Assembly (NCBI RefSeq): GCF_932526225.1
Contig: NC_064046.1
Span: 10,255,719 to 10,319,718, forward strand
From: Nematostella vectensis
Lineage: Eukaryota; Cnidaria; Anthozoa; Actiniaria; Edwardsiidae
DNA length: 64,000 nt
Reading direction: 5' to 3'
This document shows, piece by piece, positions 20,200 through 32,286 of this stretch. Under the pieces are notes generated by a model. The model made no database searches. It worked only from the letters and a program-made list of their open reading frames with translations, and was not told the origin of the DNA. The stretch's first letter is position 1. Each line of letters begins with the position of its first letter. The position numbers and the translations under genes were made by a program.

Positions 20200-20450
20200 A
20201 ACTTACACCTGGTGGGTAAGTTATGTTATACACGTCACAGGGGAGGGTTATATGACTTGTGACTTCTTTACTCACCTGGCGTGTAAGTTGTGCTACACAC
20301 GTCACAGGGGAGGGTTATATGATTTGTGCCTTTTTTACTCGCCTGGCGTGTAAGTTGTGTTATTATACACGTCACAGGGGAGGGTTATATGACTTGTGAC
20401 TTCTTTACTCACCTGGCGTGTAGATTGTGTTGTTATAAACGTAAAAAGGG
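20200..20450. repeat. ~80-bp tandem repeat, three to four copies
   Basis: The unit contains GTAAGTTRTGTTATACACGTCA, then CAGGGGAGGGTTATATGA and CTTGTGACTTCTTTACTCACC. Copies start near 20216, 20281 and 20348, with a degenerate fourth copy to 20450. Each unit holds a GTAAGT and could present cryptic splice donors. Confidence 0.8.
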
Positions 20451-21834
20451 AAGGGTGGCTCCATACACTCTGTCCCGAAAATCTGCAAACAAATGGACAC
20501 AGGTTACTCTTATTGTTATATTTTCATTTTCTTGAATTTTAATAAAAATTAATCATATTTGCTTACGTGTTGTACTGTATGTATATAGATAATATTGGTG
20601 GTTCATGTCAGATGACATCTCAACTGTAATATTGCATCTATATACATCAGATGGGCGTATCCAATCCCTCTGCCCCGAAGCTCTAAAATGAAAAGGACAC
20701 AGCTTACTCTCACTCTTGTATTTTCATTTTCTGAAATTTTGACGCGAATGAATCAACACAGGGGGAAAGTCCTATGTACGTCTTTGTGAATGTACAGTAG
20801 TTTAGCTAATAGAGTTTGGAGTATTTGCCCTTCGTTGGTTTATTCCTGTTTCCACAACGCTCACGGTGACCACCTAGTGTCTCTATAACTACCCCCCCCC
20901 CCCCCCCCATGTAAAAGCGAAGCAGACAACGAGCCCCGTATGTCCTTTGTAAAATCGCGTATCCCCTCACGAGCTTCCCCCTCCTCTTTTCCCCGTTAGC
21001 TAAAAGTTTACAATAAGATTTGTTTTGACAACATTATTTGCCCGCACAAATGACTATTTTCGAGTTACAAGCGCCTACATTTTCTCACGCGGTTTTCGTA
21101 TTCTGTACAGGTAGTCTATATAAACAAAAAACTATCAACTGTCTTTAGTAGACTGTTGCATAATTGAGAAGTATTCAATCATTTATAAATAATAAGAATA
21201 TCTTTTTTTTTACTTTTTGTTGTTGCTGAGCAAATAAGCGATGAAACAAGCTATCAAGTAAATCATTTATTTAAAAAAACAAAGAATCAATTCAAGAATT
21301 ATGCAACACTTACCGGGGAGAGAGCTTGGCTGTGAAAAAGCTGTAATTCCAAGAATTACTACTAAATAAATAAATCAAAAGGTTAAAAAAAACTGACAGT
21401 ATCGCAAAAAAGGAACACATTCGAGAAAGCGCAGTGTCATTTTTTGTCAAATATCCCAAATTTCAACTCACCATTGCGCGACTCTGCCGCTCAACATTTT
21501 GGTAAATGTAATATTTGTAGATTTGGGTATACATGGTCTAGTATACCCAAAATGGTCCCGAATATTACACTTACAATTATCCAGATCATCGCAGATCTGT
21601 AGCTTGCAAGCTAGCTTGGGTCTCTTTGATTTCTATTCTAATTTGCATTATTACGTCACCAGCGGCCATGACGTCACGCGCGCAAGAGCTCTGACCACGC
21701 GCGCACCATATAAGCAGAGTGCGAAAGCATAAATATGCCGAGAAAGAGCAAGCCATACAAGAATGGCGGCGTGATTCAGTTTTACACATTTTGCTGGGTA
21801 ACTCTTCCTGACGGCCACCTACTGTATCAACTAG
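20451..21834. other. Repeat-rich segment without a recognised gene
   Basis: The block CTCTGTCCCGAAAATCT... at 20466 is repeated in diverged form near 20670 (CTCTGCCCCGAAGCTC), each followed by GGACACAG and TTTTCATTTTCT. A C-homopolymer (about 20 C) lies at 20888-20909. No exon was identified with confidence. Confidence 0.4.
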
Positions 21835-21939
21835 GAACACGCTAGCTAACATCACAGGCAGACCAGGGAGGACCTACAGCTTCGTAGTAACAGCTACCAA
21901 CCAGTACGGGGAAAGCGGGATAACACTTAAGCGAGGGAG
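21835..21939 (+). pseudogene. FN3-domain fragment
   Basis: After a TAG acceptor-like site, the plus strand reads NTLANITGRPGRTYSFVV, then TATNQYGESGITLKR, the characteristic end of an FN3 domain (Y-x-F-x-V-x-A-x-N-x-x-G-x-S), with a possible donor GAG|GTGTTC. Upstream codons needed for the first half of the domain are interrupted by a TGA at 21809. It may belong to the same broken plus-strand FN3 gene as 13733-14050. Confidence 0.5.
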
Positions 21940-22904
21940 GTGTTCGCCAGAGAGACAGATGATCAGGGCAGTGTACCTATGGTATGCTGTGTTGCACTGT
22001 ATCAAAGAAACAGTTTGTCTTTACACGCTGTGTCAATAAAATGTGTGGTAATAAAAAAGATGTATAAGTATGTATTTTGCTTGATCATGTTATCAAAACA
22101 TGCTTATTCGTTTTTTTGTCATTACACACTGTCAATTTTCAAGTGTTAATAACGAATCCAAAAAATTCCTCAGAAGCAGCGAATCTTGTGAGTAACGCGT
22201 TTATGATATGTATTTTCCCGTTTTACCGTAAATGTCTAATAAACGCCCCAATCTGCAGAACGCCTTCTATCTAATGAAATAAAATTTTCAGTGCGTGCGC
22301 GAGCGTTCGGTGTTTGCAGCGCGCGCAGGTAGTGAAAATTGAAAACTTTGGCTTAAAAATGGTTGGCTTGACTAAATCTTCGTTTTTACAAAATATTGGA
22401 AAAAGATTGAAAAGTCAATTTTTGGGAACTTGTAACGCATATTTTTATTTCTTTTACTTCAGGAATTGCTTGGAATGACGAATTCTGTGTTATGTATATG
22501 CGCGCGCTCAACGCCACCAGCGTAGCAACGTCGTTACTGAGCAACCTTAATGTCAGTACACTTTGGTTTGCGAATATAGACTCATCTTTAATCACAGTAT
22601 TTACAACTTATGGCATACGCCATGACCTTATATGGTATTACAAATAATCATTATCAATAACGTCATCTCTGTTATATGATACTGAAGTAAAGTGTGCTAA
22701 TACACTACAGGTCCTAACCTGGCTTGCTGTCTATTTTAGATTTACATTTCTGGAGAACATTGCCTTGAATTGTCAAGGGGATGTGCCCTGACATAGATAT
22801 CATGCAAAAAGCAGACAATTTATGTATAATAATAAAGATGATGTACACACACCCTGCTAAAGACATGTATATGCAAAACTACTGTATTAAACAAAACAAG
22901 TCAG
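21940..22904. other. Segment with no recognised feature
   Basis: No exon or element of a known family was identified. Confidence 0.35.
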
Positions 22905-22905
22905 A

Positions 22906-22906
22906 A

Positions 22907-22993
<87 letters not shown>

Positions 22994-22995
22994 TT
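22906..22995. repeat. (AAT)n microsatellite, ~30 units
   Basis: Uninterrupted AAT/TAA triplets for about 90 bp; the plus-strand frame that reads AAT gives a poly-asparagine artefact. Confidence 0.97.
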
Positions 22996-23099
22996 AATAT
23001 AGCATTATAAAAATCTCAATGCTTTACAAACATCCTACTCTATTCTACTCAATAATTTCGCTGAAACTCTATCTTACACATATATAACTGATGTATATA

Positions 23100-23303
23100 G
23101 TGTTGGTTTGAGAAAAATACAAACTACATAGGTTTCCCTACAGGTCTGTTTCGTGGTTGCCCACTCATCAGGGGATCAGTGGGCAACCACGAAACAGACC
23201 TGTAGGGAAACCTATGTAGTTTGTATTTTTCTCAAACCAACACTATACACCGCTCTACTTTCGAGTATTGAGCACTTTCTTTGAAAGCCTTCAACCATCA
23301 TTT
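23100..23303 (-). mobile_element. 204-bp palindromic retro-insertion (Penelope-like?) with 17-bp target duplication
   Basis: The element is flanked by identical 17-bp copies of TATAACTGATGTATATA (23083-23099 and 23304-23320). Inside, ~73-bp arms (about 23100-23165 and 23185-23253) are almost perfect inverted repeats around a 15-bp centre, followed by a unique ~50-bp tail. The minus strand contains a hammerhead core. A long target duplication and a hammerhead inside terminal repeats are known for Penelope-like retroelements; the assignment is inference. Confidence 0.65.
23131..23174 (-). ncRNA. Hammerhead ribozyme core inside the palindromic insertion
   Basis: Minus strand from 23174: CCC, CTGATGA (23171-23165), stem II GTGG/CCAC closed by a GCAA tetraloop, GAAA, short stem III CAG-AC-CTG, cleavage triplet GTA, then GGG pairing with the initial CCC. 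All core positions agree with a type I hammerhead, but stem I is only 3 bp, and the inverted arm upstream can pair with the whole ribozyme, so activity in this context is doubtful. The plus strand carries only a broken version (GATCAG in place of CTGATGA). Confidence 0.6.
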
Positions 23304-23320
23304 TATAACTGATGTATATA

Positions 23321-25234
23321 TATATATATAATATATAGATTAATATTCTTGTTTATGTAAATATATAATATATTAGTCAGAGATTAATATATTATAATAT
23401 ATGATGGCGAATATATATAGAAGGAAGAAAAAGAGTGAGAATGGAGTAAAAGGACTGATTGACACTGGGAAAATGGCGCGAATTTCAAAAGCAGCCTACA
23501 TTCACAACAAAAAGGACGGAAAATGCCGTAATATTACAGCATGTCGAAGACAAAAAATACTATACATGCAACAAAAACCACATTAATTATTAAATTAGAG
23601 CTTTATTGACTAATAAAAATGTGTTTTTATTATGCTTTATTCAAGCTTTGATTCCCCCTTTGATAACGCTACCAGCCGCCATGTTGGATACTGATTAGTA
23701 TGCAAAAAGGGGGCGGAGCGATCCCTTTTTATACCGCGCGTTCGTGTTTAAGCTGTTGCAGGTACTTCCACAGGGATCCCACCCGTTGGTCCTTTGCATT
23801 TGATGACGAGTTCTCCGAGACCTGTAGCCTATTACCCGGGTCTCATTCGGGGCTATTCGGAAATGAAAGCCGGCGGTAAAAACCCTTCTTTTTTCCTCTT
23901 TTGAATCCTCTGCGTTCTGCCACGTAGGATGCGCCGTGTCAACCTCAAACTTGGCAGGTTCGCCCAGGACAGGGCTGTACATACTCAAGGAATAAACATT
24001 TAAAGGCGGTTCAGTAGAGGTATTATTATTTTTCCAGTAACATATAGCAGTATTTTCGATTAAATTATAGTATATAAATAAATATAATAGAATTTAAATA
24101 ATATGATATTAGAATATTTCATTCGCCTTCTATTGGAAAACTATTATTGCGGCATCTGTCATGAAGAATTAATTATTAAAATCCAAACCCTTGATCTTTT
24201 TTTAAGCGGAGCCTCTAAGTTTCCATTAAATCCTCGATTTGTCGGTAATTATGAAGTTAGATGCTCATCAGGTACTAACTTGATGTATATCAATAAATAA
24301 CTGTTATAGACCAGTGAATATCAGTTAGTTCAACCTTTAACGTTCAAGAGCATGTTGGTCTTTGCTTGTGTCTACGCGTTAATTTTGAGAATTAAAATGG
24401 TGTCAGAAGTGGGATTTTTAACCAATTTTCCATAGTTTTCCGTTGTATTTACTCTTTTACAACAGTGGGCTTATCGGCTTAAGTTTATCTACCCGCGGTG
24501 TCTTAATAGTGACGACTTTTGAGTAAGAACCCACATGGAGATGTAAATTCTTTTTACCCATAGCGCGCGCTGTTCTAGAACAAGCGCGTTTTTGTCATGT
24601 GTAATGTTTCGTGCGTCTCGCGCCACCATTCTGATGTAAATATGCTTGTAATGATTCACCTTCTTCAGTCTGCCCTGAAGAAGTCTTATTAAAGACGAAA
24701 ATTTGGCAAAGTCGAATACCAGTTTTTGGTGTATTGTATTGCTCTTATACAACAAGATATTCGTCACCTCACACAGTCACAGCTAACAGCCAATCAGAAA
24801 GCGAGATTACGCGCGAGTGATGTAGAAAATTGAATCTCTGTCTAGCTTGCGCGCGCCTATTTATATCCTCCCACTAGAAATTATAAGGGTCCTGGGAATG
24901 AATTGATTTGTTATTCCAAACAGCATATGGCGGCATTTTTCCAATTGTGATTACCCATAATGTTTCGAATTTTTCGTATGGGTTCTTATACGTTATTTCT
25001 AAGTGAATTTCAGTTGGAGTTCGAGGATGATTACGTATTGTCTGACGTCATAATCAGCATTTCCCCAAACTTATCAAAACCAGCAAAACATGCAGCGTAC
25101 CAAGTTTTCAAAATGATAGAGTTTTTTAAGGACTACCCCGTCCTTACCAGACTAGCAGTCTGCGCAGCATGAACCCCAACGGTTTGCTGTTACAAAACTA
25201 CATCGAGTGTCGAGGTACGTAGCGTCGTTTTGTG
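23321..25234. other. Repeat-derived, no gene recognised
   Basis: AT-rich DNA. The segment near 24712-24775 (CTCTTATACAACAAGATATT then CGTCACCTCA) recurs at 53225-53255 and is a dispersed repeat end. CTGAAGAAG...GACGAAA at 24675-24700 resembles a motif common near ends of cnidarian retroelements. ATGGTGTCAGAAGTGGGAT at 24399 looks like a retroelement primer-binding region, but no LTR could be delimited. Confidence 0.35.
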
Positions 25235-25555
25235 TGAAGGAAGTGTGAATGAAAGGTAGGCAAGTAATTTTGGACATACCTCACGTTCCGTCCTCAAAAA
25301 CACACTTTCTCCCGCTTTATCGGGTTCAAATCACGTCGACATCCCCACAGATAGTTGTACTACAACCAGCTCAAATCTCAGCACCACACGATTTTTCATT
25401 GCCGAGGAATCTGGCAGAATATTAGTCTTTTTGTCGTCGTAATATGTTTGACCACAATGAATTTGGCAACGGTCAAAATTGCCTCGTCCCTGTTCCCCCG
25501 GAGAGAAAGCTCAGTAACCCTGTGAAATCCCTGCTGAATGGCTTCAAACTCGGTC
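25235..25555. repeat. Dispersed repeat, copy 1 (other copy at 35825-36120)
   Basis: The segment starting GAAAGGTAGGCAAGTAATTT and TTGGACATACCT, through CCCCGGAGAGAAAG, to GTGAAATCCCTGCTGAATGG is matched along its length at 35828-36118 with roughly 10-15 % differences. It is non-coding and probably a MITE or SINE-like family. Confidence 0.75.
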
Positions 25556-25652
25556 GAGTAATAAACAACACAACAAGTGGTCATCGTGAGTCATTCTATT
25601 CATAAATACACAATTTTAAAGATTTTAGATTTTTACCGTCAAATTACATATA

Positions 25653-26150
25653 ATGAGCTTGGACCGCCTGTGGTGTACGTTGTTAAGCAGTGTTCCCTCA
25701 ACCCTTCTATTTCTTCTGGTAATTATTTGTTTCGTAGTAATTTTCTATAGTGATGGTCAAGGCGAAGAAACCAAAGAAGAAGTACCTGTCGCGGTAAAAG
25801 ACGCCGTTGTTTTTTTCCCAAGCAGTCAGGTGATTTGACAAAAATGAATGAAATAAATAAAGGGTAAAGCTCCGTTTTTGTTTATTTTATAAAATAAAAA
25901 AAATAAATGTTTCTAAAGTTAAGGCTTGTTGAGTTAATACCTAAATTGTGAAAAGATAATCCCCAAAAGTATAACATTTTCAGAAAATATTTTTTTTGTT
26001 CGCAAGTTTCCACCACAAATAAACAAATGTAGTTGTAAATAACATCTGTTTCTCAAATTTCGCTTAGTTAGAATCCCTTTGGTACTAACGTGTGTTGTTT
26101 TTGTCTTTCAGCCGTTCGTTTGCAAGCGGAGTCCTAATTTCGTGCACTGA
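25653..26150 (+). CDS. Candidate two-exon small single-pass membrane protein
   Basis: Exon 1 (25653-25829) begins MSLDRLWCTLLSSVPSTL, with a hydrophobic helix LLFLLVIICFVVIFY (about residues 18-32) and an acidic GEETKEEVP stretch, ending SSQ at CAG|GTGATT. Exon 2 (26112-26150), after a good polypyrimidine acceptor (TTTTTGTCTTTCAG), continues in phase 0 with PFVCKRSPNFVH and a stop, for 71 residues in total. No family recognised. The donor is not optimal and the first exon also meets a stop two codons into the intron, so a single-exon 61-codon frame is the alternative. Confidence 0.3.
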
Positions 26151-26186
26151 TAATGCATCAGGGTGTGTGTTAAATCATTTTAGAGT

Positions 26187-26823
26187 AAGGGGTGTTTAAC
26201 AAGGGGTGTTCACATGACAATATGATAAGGTGCCCTAGCCCCTAACCGTACCCTACCTAGAAGAAACCGCCGGTTCACATGGACTATTTCGGATTGATGG
26301 GGGCACGCTAACTGGTAGGGTCACAACGGCGTAACCAGGATTTTTAACAGGAGGGGGCCCAAAAGGGACTTTCAAGGCATTTTCTCATTTACATTTACTG
26401 TATTTTGGCTGATAACCAACAACCCTGGGTCAAAACATAGCGCATGTTCACATGGGAGATGTAGTCCCTAGAAGGGAGGGCTAAGTCCAGGATAATTTTT
26501 TTTCTTCCTTACACTGAATTTTGAGAGTGGGCTGCTATTTGTTTACTAGCTTTGCTTGTTAGGTTTTCGTGCGCTAACAATGTAACCGGAGAACCCCCAA
26601 ACGTAGCCCTACTAGCTAGGGTTAGGTATCTCTACTCGTTGCGTTTACATGGGCTTATGTAAACAAAAGTTGTCCCTACTACCTTGGGTTTTTTCCTAAC
26701 CTAGAGGAAGGGAAACCCTACTCCTAAGGGCACACTACCTCGTATGTGAACCAAACAGTGCAAAACAAAGGACAAGGAAAACCTTACGATACGGGCACTT
26801 TCCCTCATGTGAAAACCCCCTTA
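26187..26823. mobile_element. MITE with GGGGTGTTCACATG-type inverted ends, ~640 bp
   Basis: The left end AACAAGGGGTGTTCACATGA...GGTGCCC and right end GGGCACTTTCCCTCATGTGA then AAACCCCCTT are inverted repeats; internal TTCACATGG motifs are frequent. The interior carries a second repeat (26325-26430, CCAGGATTTTTAACAGGAGG...) that recurs at 27675-27745, so it is a nested insertion. Confidence 0.65.
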
Positions 26824-28325
26824 GTATTGACATGCCATAACTAGAGCATTTTCACTTGGGGGAAGGGAACACCAAATCTATTACTCAATATTTGGATTGG
26901 CCAGGGGAAGAAACACCATTCTCTTCCTAGCTCTTTTGGCAAAATTCCGACTGTGCTGGGATAAGGGTTATAGTGACGTGTACACAGGGGCTGCGGTGCA
27001 CCCCCCCCCCCCCTTGTAGGCCAGAAAGTAGGTCATTTATTATTAAAGAATCTTTCATAGAATGCTTTTTCCATATAATACCTATGACTGCGCCAATCCT
27101 GGGTACGCGCCTGATACATCCGAGGCACGGCAAACGGCATGTTTCTATACGAAAGGACAATGCTTGGTCTGCTCTCTTTATTCTTATGGTCTTTTTAATC
27201 ACTTATAGTGTTGACGTTTTTCAAAGTTTCTTATTTCTTTCGCAAATCTGTAGCGGTTCTTGTGAGCATTTGCTCTCCGGTTACAAGCAAGTCTATCCAC
27301 TATAGTTCGACTTTTAAGTATCCTTGGGTGAAGCTATGTGGGGAGTTTTTCTTAAAAGATCTCTATCAATCCATGAATAATGAAGCCAAGTAAGTGCAAT
27401 AATAATTCTTCCTTTAATTACCAAAGTAGTTTTACGCTATACAATGGTGATAAATTTATTATTTTACTTGACACATCAATAATCACTATACTTCAGTTGC
27501 CCACGTCTGCTCCAAAGCCAGCAATCGAGCCTCCCGTGCCCACTTCTGATAAGTTTTGTTATTCTAATAATAAAGCATATTAGAACTGCGAAAGTTAAAA
27601 TTTCTTTATGAAGATGCATATCCAGTCGAAGGACAAGTCACTCCGGATTAACGTTGGGGGGCGGTTAAAAAAATGCCAGGATTTTTAACAGGAGGCATTT
27701 TCTCCTGTGTTTTAGATAATGTCTCATACATTTACTGTATTTTTGGCAGCTAGAAGGGGGAGGGGGGGCGGCCCCCCTTGGCCATCCCCCTGGACACGCC
27801 CCTGCCACCCACTCCAAAGCAAACAATACACTAATCTTCCACTACCACTCAACTAGACCTTGCTGAACTTGAAACGATTTTACTCCATTTCTTACTGGAA
27901 GAGGTTTATCGAATACATCAGTCCAAGTCAGCTTACATTGAAGACGATTGTTAAGGCAAAGAAGGTGAATATTCAGGGAGATAGCAGGGGGTAAGGTACT
28001 CCCCCCCAATATATTCGAACATTATAAGGAAATAACCAGTAGGGGCGTGGCTGTGCCCCCAATTATTTCTTAATATTTCTTTATTGTGCCCTTCCAATAT
28101 TTTGAGGCCTGCTACGGCACTGATATTGATTCATTTTACAATTGTTAAGGCGAAGAAGATACCAGTATAGAAGATACCTGTAGCGAACAATTGACATCGG
28201 CATTGGTGAATGTAAAACAATCACACTTTGTTCAGAGGGCGCTTATGGAGCAAACTTGGAAGATAATGATTAATCCAAGATAATAGCTGACGAGATGTGG
28301 AAATCGGGGAGCCGGGAGACGCAAA
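26824..28325. other. Repeat-derived, no gene recognised
   Basis: A C-homopolymer lies at 27000-27013. The motif CCAATCCTGGGTACGCGCCT (27092-27111) belongs to a dispersed family also seen at 33861 and 52277. The block at 27670-27805 matches 26325-26430 and ends in the G/C-rich CCATCCCCCTGGACACGCCC often found at repeat ends. Confidence 0.4.
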
Positions 28326-28329
28326 AGAG

Positions 28330-28415
28330 GATAAGTCTCCCTAAAAGCACCTTCTCCATTAGACGAAATAGACTTATTTCGTCTATATGGAGAAAGGCGC
28401 TTTTAGGGAAGTAGA
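28330..28415. repeat. Hairpin inverted repeat, ~37-bp arms
   Basis: CTCCCTAAAAGCACCTTCTC and CATTAGACGAAATA (28338-28373) are mirrored by TATTTCGTCTATATGGAGAA and AGGCGCTTTTAGGGAAG, with a few mismatches and a ~5-bp loop. A second, weaker inverted pair (GATATTTGCTATATAGGATC / its inverse) lies at 28547-28617. Confidence 0.75.
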
Positions 28416-28617
28416 TATCAAATCCATTTGAAGAGAAGTGATCTAATGTCTGGTAACACCATGAACGATGACACAGACGAGAAGATTCACCCACTACCGG
28501 GCATAGAGTAGCAATATCTTATGAGCGAGTATGACATGTTCATCGTTAGATATTTGCTATATAGGATCGCCTTCTATTTTTATTTTTAAATAAGGCGATC
28601 GTGTATAGTAAATATCT

Positions 28618-29936
28618 TAATATATGTTTTAAAAGACATTTTCCAAGCTGGATGTTGTTCGATTCACATAATTGCCACCAGAATAGGCTTAGACATCCTA
28701 ACGAGAGACCATTTTATAGTTCAAGACTCTACAAGGTGTTGCCTGTTACATCAGGCGGTTTGTGAGCTGCAACGGATTTAGCGACGAGACTAGTCCACGC
28801 CCGCGAGATGATTCGCAATTGAGCTTAACTGGACCGTGTTAAGGAAGTAGTCGTGACCTAAATCAAATATATTTTGGAGGTGGCATAGACATAACAGTGC
28901 TTTGCTTACTCTTTGGAGTGTGATTTTGAATATGAATCTACATCTTTGTACAGCTACGATTTGCTGTCATTCACCTATGCACACCTTCAGCGCCCGATAA
29001 AATACACAAAGTAATTAACATCTTTTGTTTAGTAGTGCTAGGAGTTGTTGCGTTTCACGAGTCAACAACGAGCCGCAAGTCAACCGCGAGTCACGAGCCA
29101 ACCACGAGTCAACCAAAAAATAAGATATTATTACCTCTCGAATGCCGGTCCAAATAGCTTGAAACTTCACCCAGACCACATCTAAGACTCCACTGTCAGG
29201 TCAGAATATATTTTAGAGTTTTGCGATTTTATTTCGTAGAAAAGTGAACAATCCCATATGTTTACTGTAAACCATGAGAAACACAACGTAACGTGCACCA
29301 CTATAATTTATTCACACAATCGAGAATTTGGGTTACCTGTGGGGGGATCAGTTTGGGGGGCGGGTGGGGCTGTTTGGGAAATCGTTATGGGTTCTGATAT
29401 CAATCCCTCACATCATGTTTTGTTTGTTTGTTTTTTTTTTCTTAAGCTCACTGCTTAATTGTTTACAAGTTGAAAAAAATACTAAAGTGACGCAAATACT
29501 CTATCTACAATAAATGAGTATCAATTCAAATATTCATTATAATAAAGTGGAAAGAGTTAAAAAGTCAAGCTCGAGTGTCATATTTCGTTATCGTTCAGAA
29601 ACCTATAAAAAATTTGAACACAGGATGTAATATATGGTATCAATATCTTTATATGTAGCCCTTGACACATCAGTTTGCGAGAAGCATATTAAAACGAAAG
29701 AGAAAGAAATGTTCAACATTTTCCTCTTTTTCGTTTATTTATTTCTTTTGCTTAATAAACTGCTTTTGGTGAAATTGCCATTTGTAGGTTAATAATAACG
29801 ACCTAATTAATCCTTTTAGTCTAGCATTACCATATGAAAGAAACGTCTTGTTTCATTATTAATGGATTATCACTAAAAAAACGTTATAAAAACTGTTATG
29901 TAACAAGTGGTTATATACTTTCACGTCTCTGTTGAC
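28618..29936. other. Segment with no recognised gene
   Basis: A short degenerate tandem motif (CGAGTCAACMACGAGCC-like) occupies 29048-29115. Nothing else is supported. Confidence 0.35.
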
Positions 29937-30248
29937 ATGGGTGGTCTTGCTCCCATGGCCAATATTTTATTTTGCGTGATATGCTTGAACTACTTGGTCT
30001 CCAGGGCGGAACAGTGCGCAACCTACTCGTAACCAAATACGGCTTTACACATTTCAGTGTACACCACAATTAACGCAGTAAATCTTGGAGAATGCACCCT
30101 TAAGTGTGATGACGATGCGAAATGTCTTTTAGCGTCCATTACTGGCCAAGAAAGAAGAGTTGCGAGCTAATAAGCGCGACCAAGAACATGTTCCCAGCAC
30201 GAGTGGGAAAAGAGGAGAGTTCCATATACTCCATCATACGCCCAAATG
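29937..30248 (+). pseudogene. Signal peptide + PAN/apple-like domain exon, broken
   Basis: ATG at 29937 opens MGGLAPMANILFCVICLNYL and VSRAEQCATYS, a signal peptide, then TAA at 30030. The same frame continues with TTINAVNLGECTLKCDDDAK and CLLASITGQERR; a shift of frame near 30160 then gives CELISATKNMFPARVGKEES and SIYSIIRPN to a good donor (AATG|GTAAGG). The pattern C-x3-C-x5-C ... CEL-x-x-A-T is that of PAN/apple domains common in cnidarian secreted proteins. One in-frame stop and one 1-nt-type frameshift within a single exon argue for a pseudogene. The C-type lectin exon at 32287 may be its downstream part. Confidence 0.6.
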
Positions 30249-31650
30249 GTAAGGTGAATTCCTACCCCAAGAAAATACTGTTAATGTTCAGAAACGATTT
30301 CGTGTCTCCGGCTACATAATTTGTCGGGCGTTATAATAAATTTTTTTTTAAGTTTGTTAAGATAGAAAAAAAATATGTAATTAGTAATATGCCAAACGCG
30401 GGCACGTTTTAGTTTAGCCAGGATGGATTAGAGATATTTTTTAACGATTTTTTTAACGATGACTGGCTCGCGTTTGATAGCGAGTTGTTACGCTAGGGGG
30501 AAATATGCGCATTTTTTTCCAAATATAAAAACAAAATGTTAAGGATTATGTATGCATTATTTATGGTACTAAACATCAATTGCGAATAATTTCGAGATAT
30601 GATCAAATGTACACTAACACTTCAAACGTTTTTCTTTAGCAATAATAGGCAACCGCAGGTTTCTATTATTTAAAGTGCCCATAGTATCAAACTCTTAATT
30701 TCCGGGTTTATACCAATATATCAGTAGTTTAGGACTTGAAAACAAACCATACCAAGTTTTATTGCCATACGACGGGTTTTTTTTTTTTTGTTGTTTTTTT
30801 TTTTTTTTTTTGGGGGGGGGGGGAGGTTGCCGGCTTTAAAAAATAAATAATCACTCTCGAGCGAAAAGTGACTCCCCTTTTCGAAAGCGCCAGGCGTTCC
30901 TCGTTTGTTCAGGAATCCTGAAGGGCACATTTTCTATTATTTTAGGGCCTTGTTTTACCCTGTTACCAGAGCAATATTATTATTATTTTTTTATTATTCA
31001 ATATGATCAACTGTATAATTATGAATAAAATATTTCCAAGATAGGTGTCAAATTGTGTGTGTTTTTTAATTACGGAATTTTTTCTTATTTCTAAGGAAAA
31101 ATCTGCTTACGAAAAAAAATTTCGATATAATTTCGATATAATTTTTTTAAACATTAGTTTTTGTCAGTTTTTGAGTTAACAAAAGCAGGGACGCAGATTT
31201 AATTGGATTGAATTATTATGGGGCCTCGAATCAATTTCTTCAAGTTGGGGTATCAATTATCGTATGATAAAAGAAAAGCCTGAAAATTCTAATCTTTTTT
31301 AAAACTTATAAGTTTTATATTACCAATTCTTGACTGTAATCAACCGCAAACATTAATCTATCTAATTTGAAATTTAGAGTTCCTATGCTCAACGCTATAC
31401 AAAAATGACCAATCTATTTTGTCCTCGTTGAATCAAATACTTTTATCGTTAGAGGAAAAATTTGTTGATAGAATTTTTTTTATAGTTATTTGAGAAAAAG
31501 CTTATTTAGAACTTAATACTGTGTCAAAATTGTAAATTTATTGAATCATTCTAAGGTCTCTAATTTTTCAAATGAGTTCCGTCTTTTCAAGAGTTTTCGA
31601 CGCGATGCTTCGATTACAACAGGTACCACATAAATGCCGTTTTGCCGTTT
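30249..31650. other. AT-rich segment, no exon recognised
   Basis: If the PAN exon and the lectin exon formed one gene, this would be intron. The missing first half of the lectin domain was sought here and not found. Long T and G homopolymers occur at 30776-30823. Confidence 0.35.
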
Positions 31651-31722
31651 GCCTCGATGGCCCAACGGGTAGCGCACCTGAATACGAATACCTCGATCCG
31701 CGGTTCGAGTTTTACCAGCATG
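31651..31722 (+). repeat. tRNA-like sequence, probably a tRNA-derived SINE head
   Basis: TGGCCCAACGGGTAGCGC resembles a Pol III A box and CGGTTCGAGTTT a B box, about 40 bp apart as in tRNA-type promoters. A proper acceptor stem does not form between the ends, so it is not scored as a functional tRNA. Confidence 0.45.
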
Positions 31723-31869
31723 TTTTACAATTTTTCTTTATTTCCTTTTCCTTGTGTAGTCGTTTTCTTTCACAACAAAGGGTTGTTCGAATAATTATTA
31801 ATTGCTAACATCCCCTAAAAAGCGTTTATTTAGAAAATTTCTTGCTTTTTAGCTTGATACAGATACAGG

Positions 31870-32142
31870 AGATACAGAAACATTAAAAATATCGGGGGCC
31901 ACAGCCACGACCGTACTGGTCATTCTCGTATTACTTTTGAAAATATTGGGGGGTGGGGGGAGATACAGAAACATTAAAAATATCGGGGGCCACAGCCATG
32001 ACCGTACTGGTCATTCTCGTATTACTTTTGTAAATATTGGGGGGTGGGGGGAGATACAGAAACATTAAAAATATCGGGGGCCACAACCACGACCGTACTG
32101 GTCATTCTCGTATTACTTTTGAAAATATTGGGGGGTGGGGCA
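31870..32142. repeat. 91-bp tandem repeat, three copies
   Basis: Units start at 31870, 31961 and 32052 with AGATACAGAAACATTAAAAA then TATCGGGGGCCACA, and end in a G-run (GGGGGGTGGGG). The copies are >95 % alike, so the duplication is recent. Confidence 0.95.
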
Positions 32143-32286
32143 GGCCCTCACGCGGCCGCAGGGCCACCCCCTAGTACGGCCCTGCTTGCAACTGTTACTA
32201 AAATTGTTTTATATGCCCATTTTTCACTAGTCTTTTTCCTAGCAATGATTATAAAGTTTATATTAACCTATTTTTCTGTTAATCAG

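Noticed and set aside
22781-23002. Poly-asparagine protein
   Set aside because: Product of the (AAT)n microsatellite.
24670-24710. CTGAAGA...GTCTT/AAGAC-GAAA as a third hammerhead
   Set aside because: Boxes and a stem II can be drawn, but no stem III with an NUH cleavage site or stem I follows; kept only as a retroelement-end motif.
31651-31722. Functional tRNA gene
   Set aside because: A and B boxes are present but the acceptor and anticodon stems do not form; more likely a SINE head.
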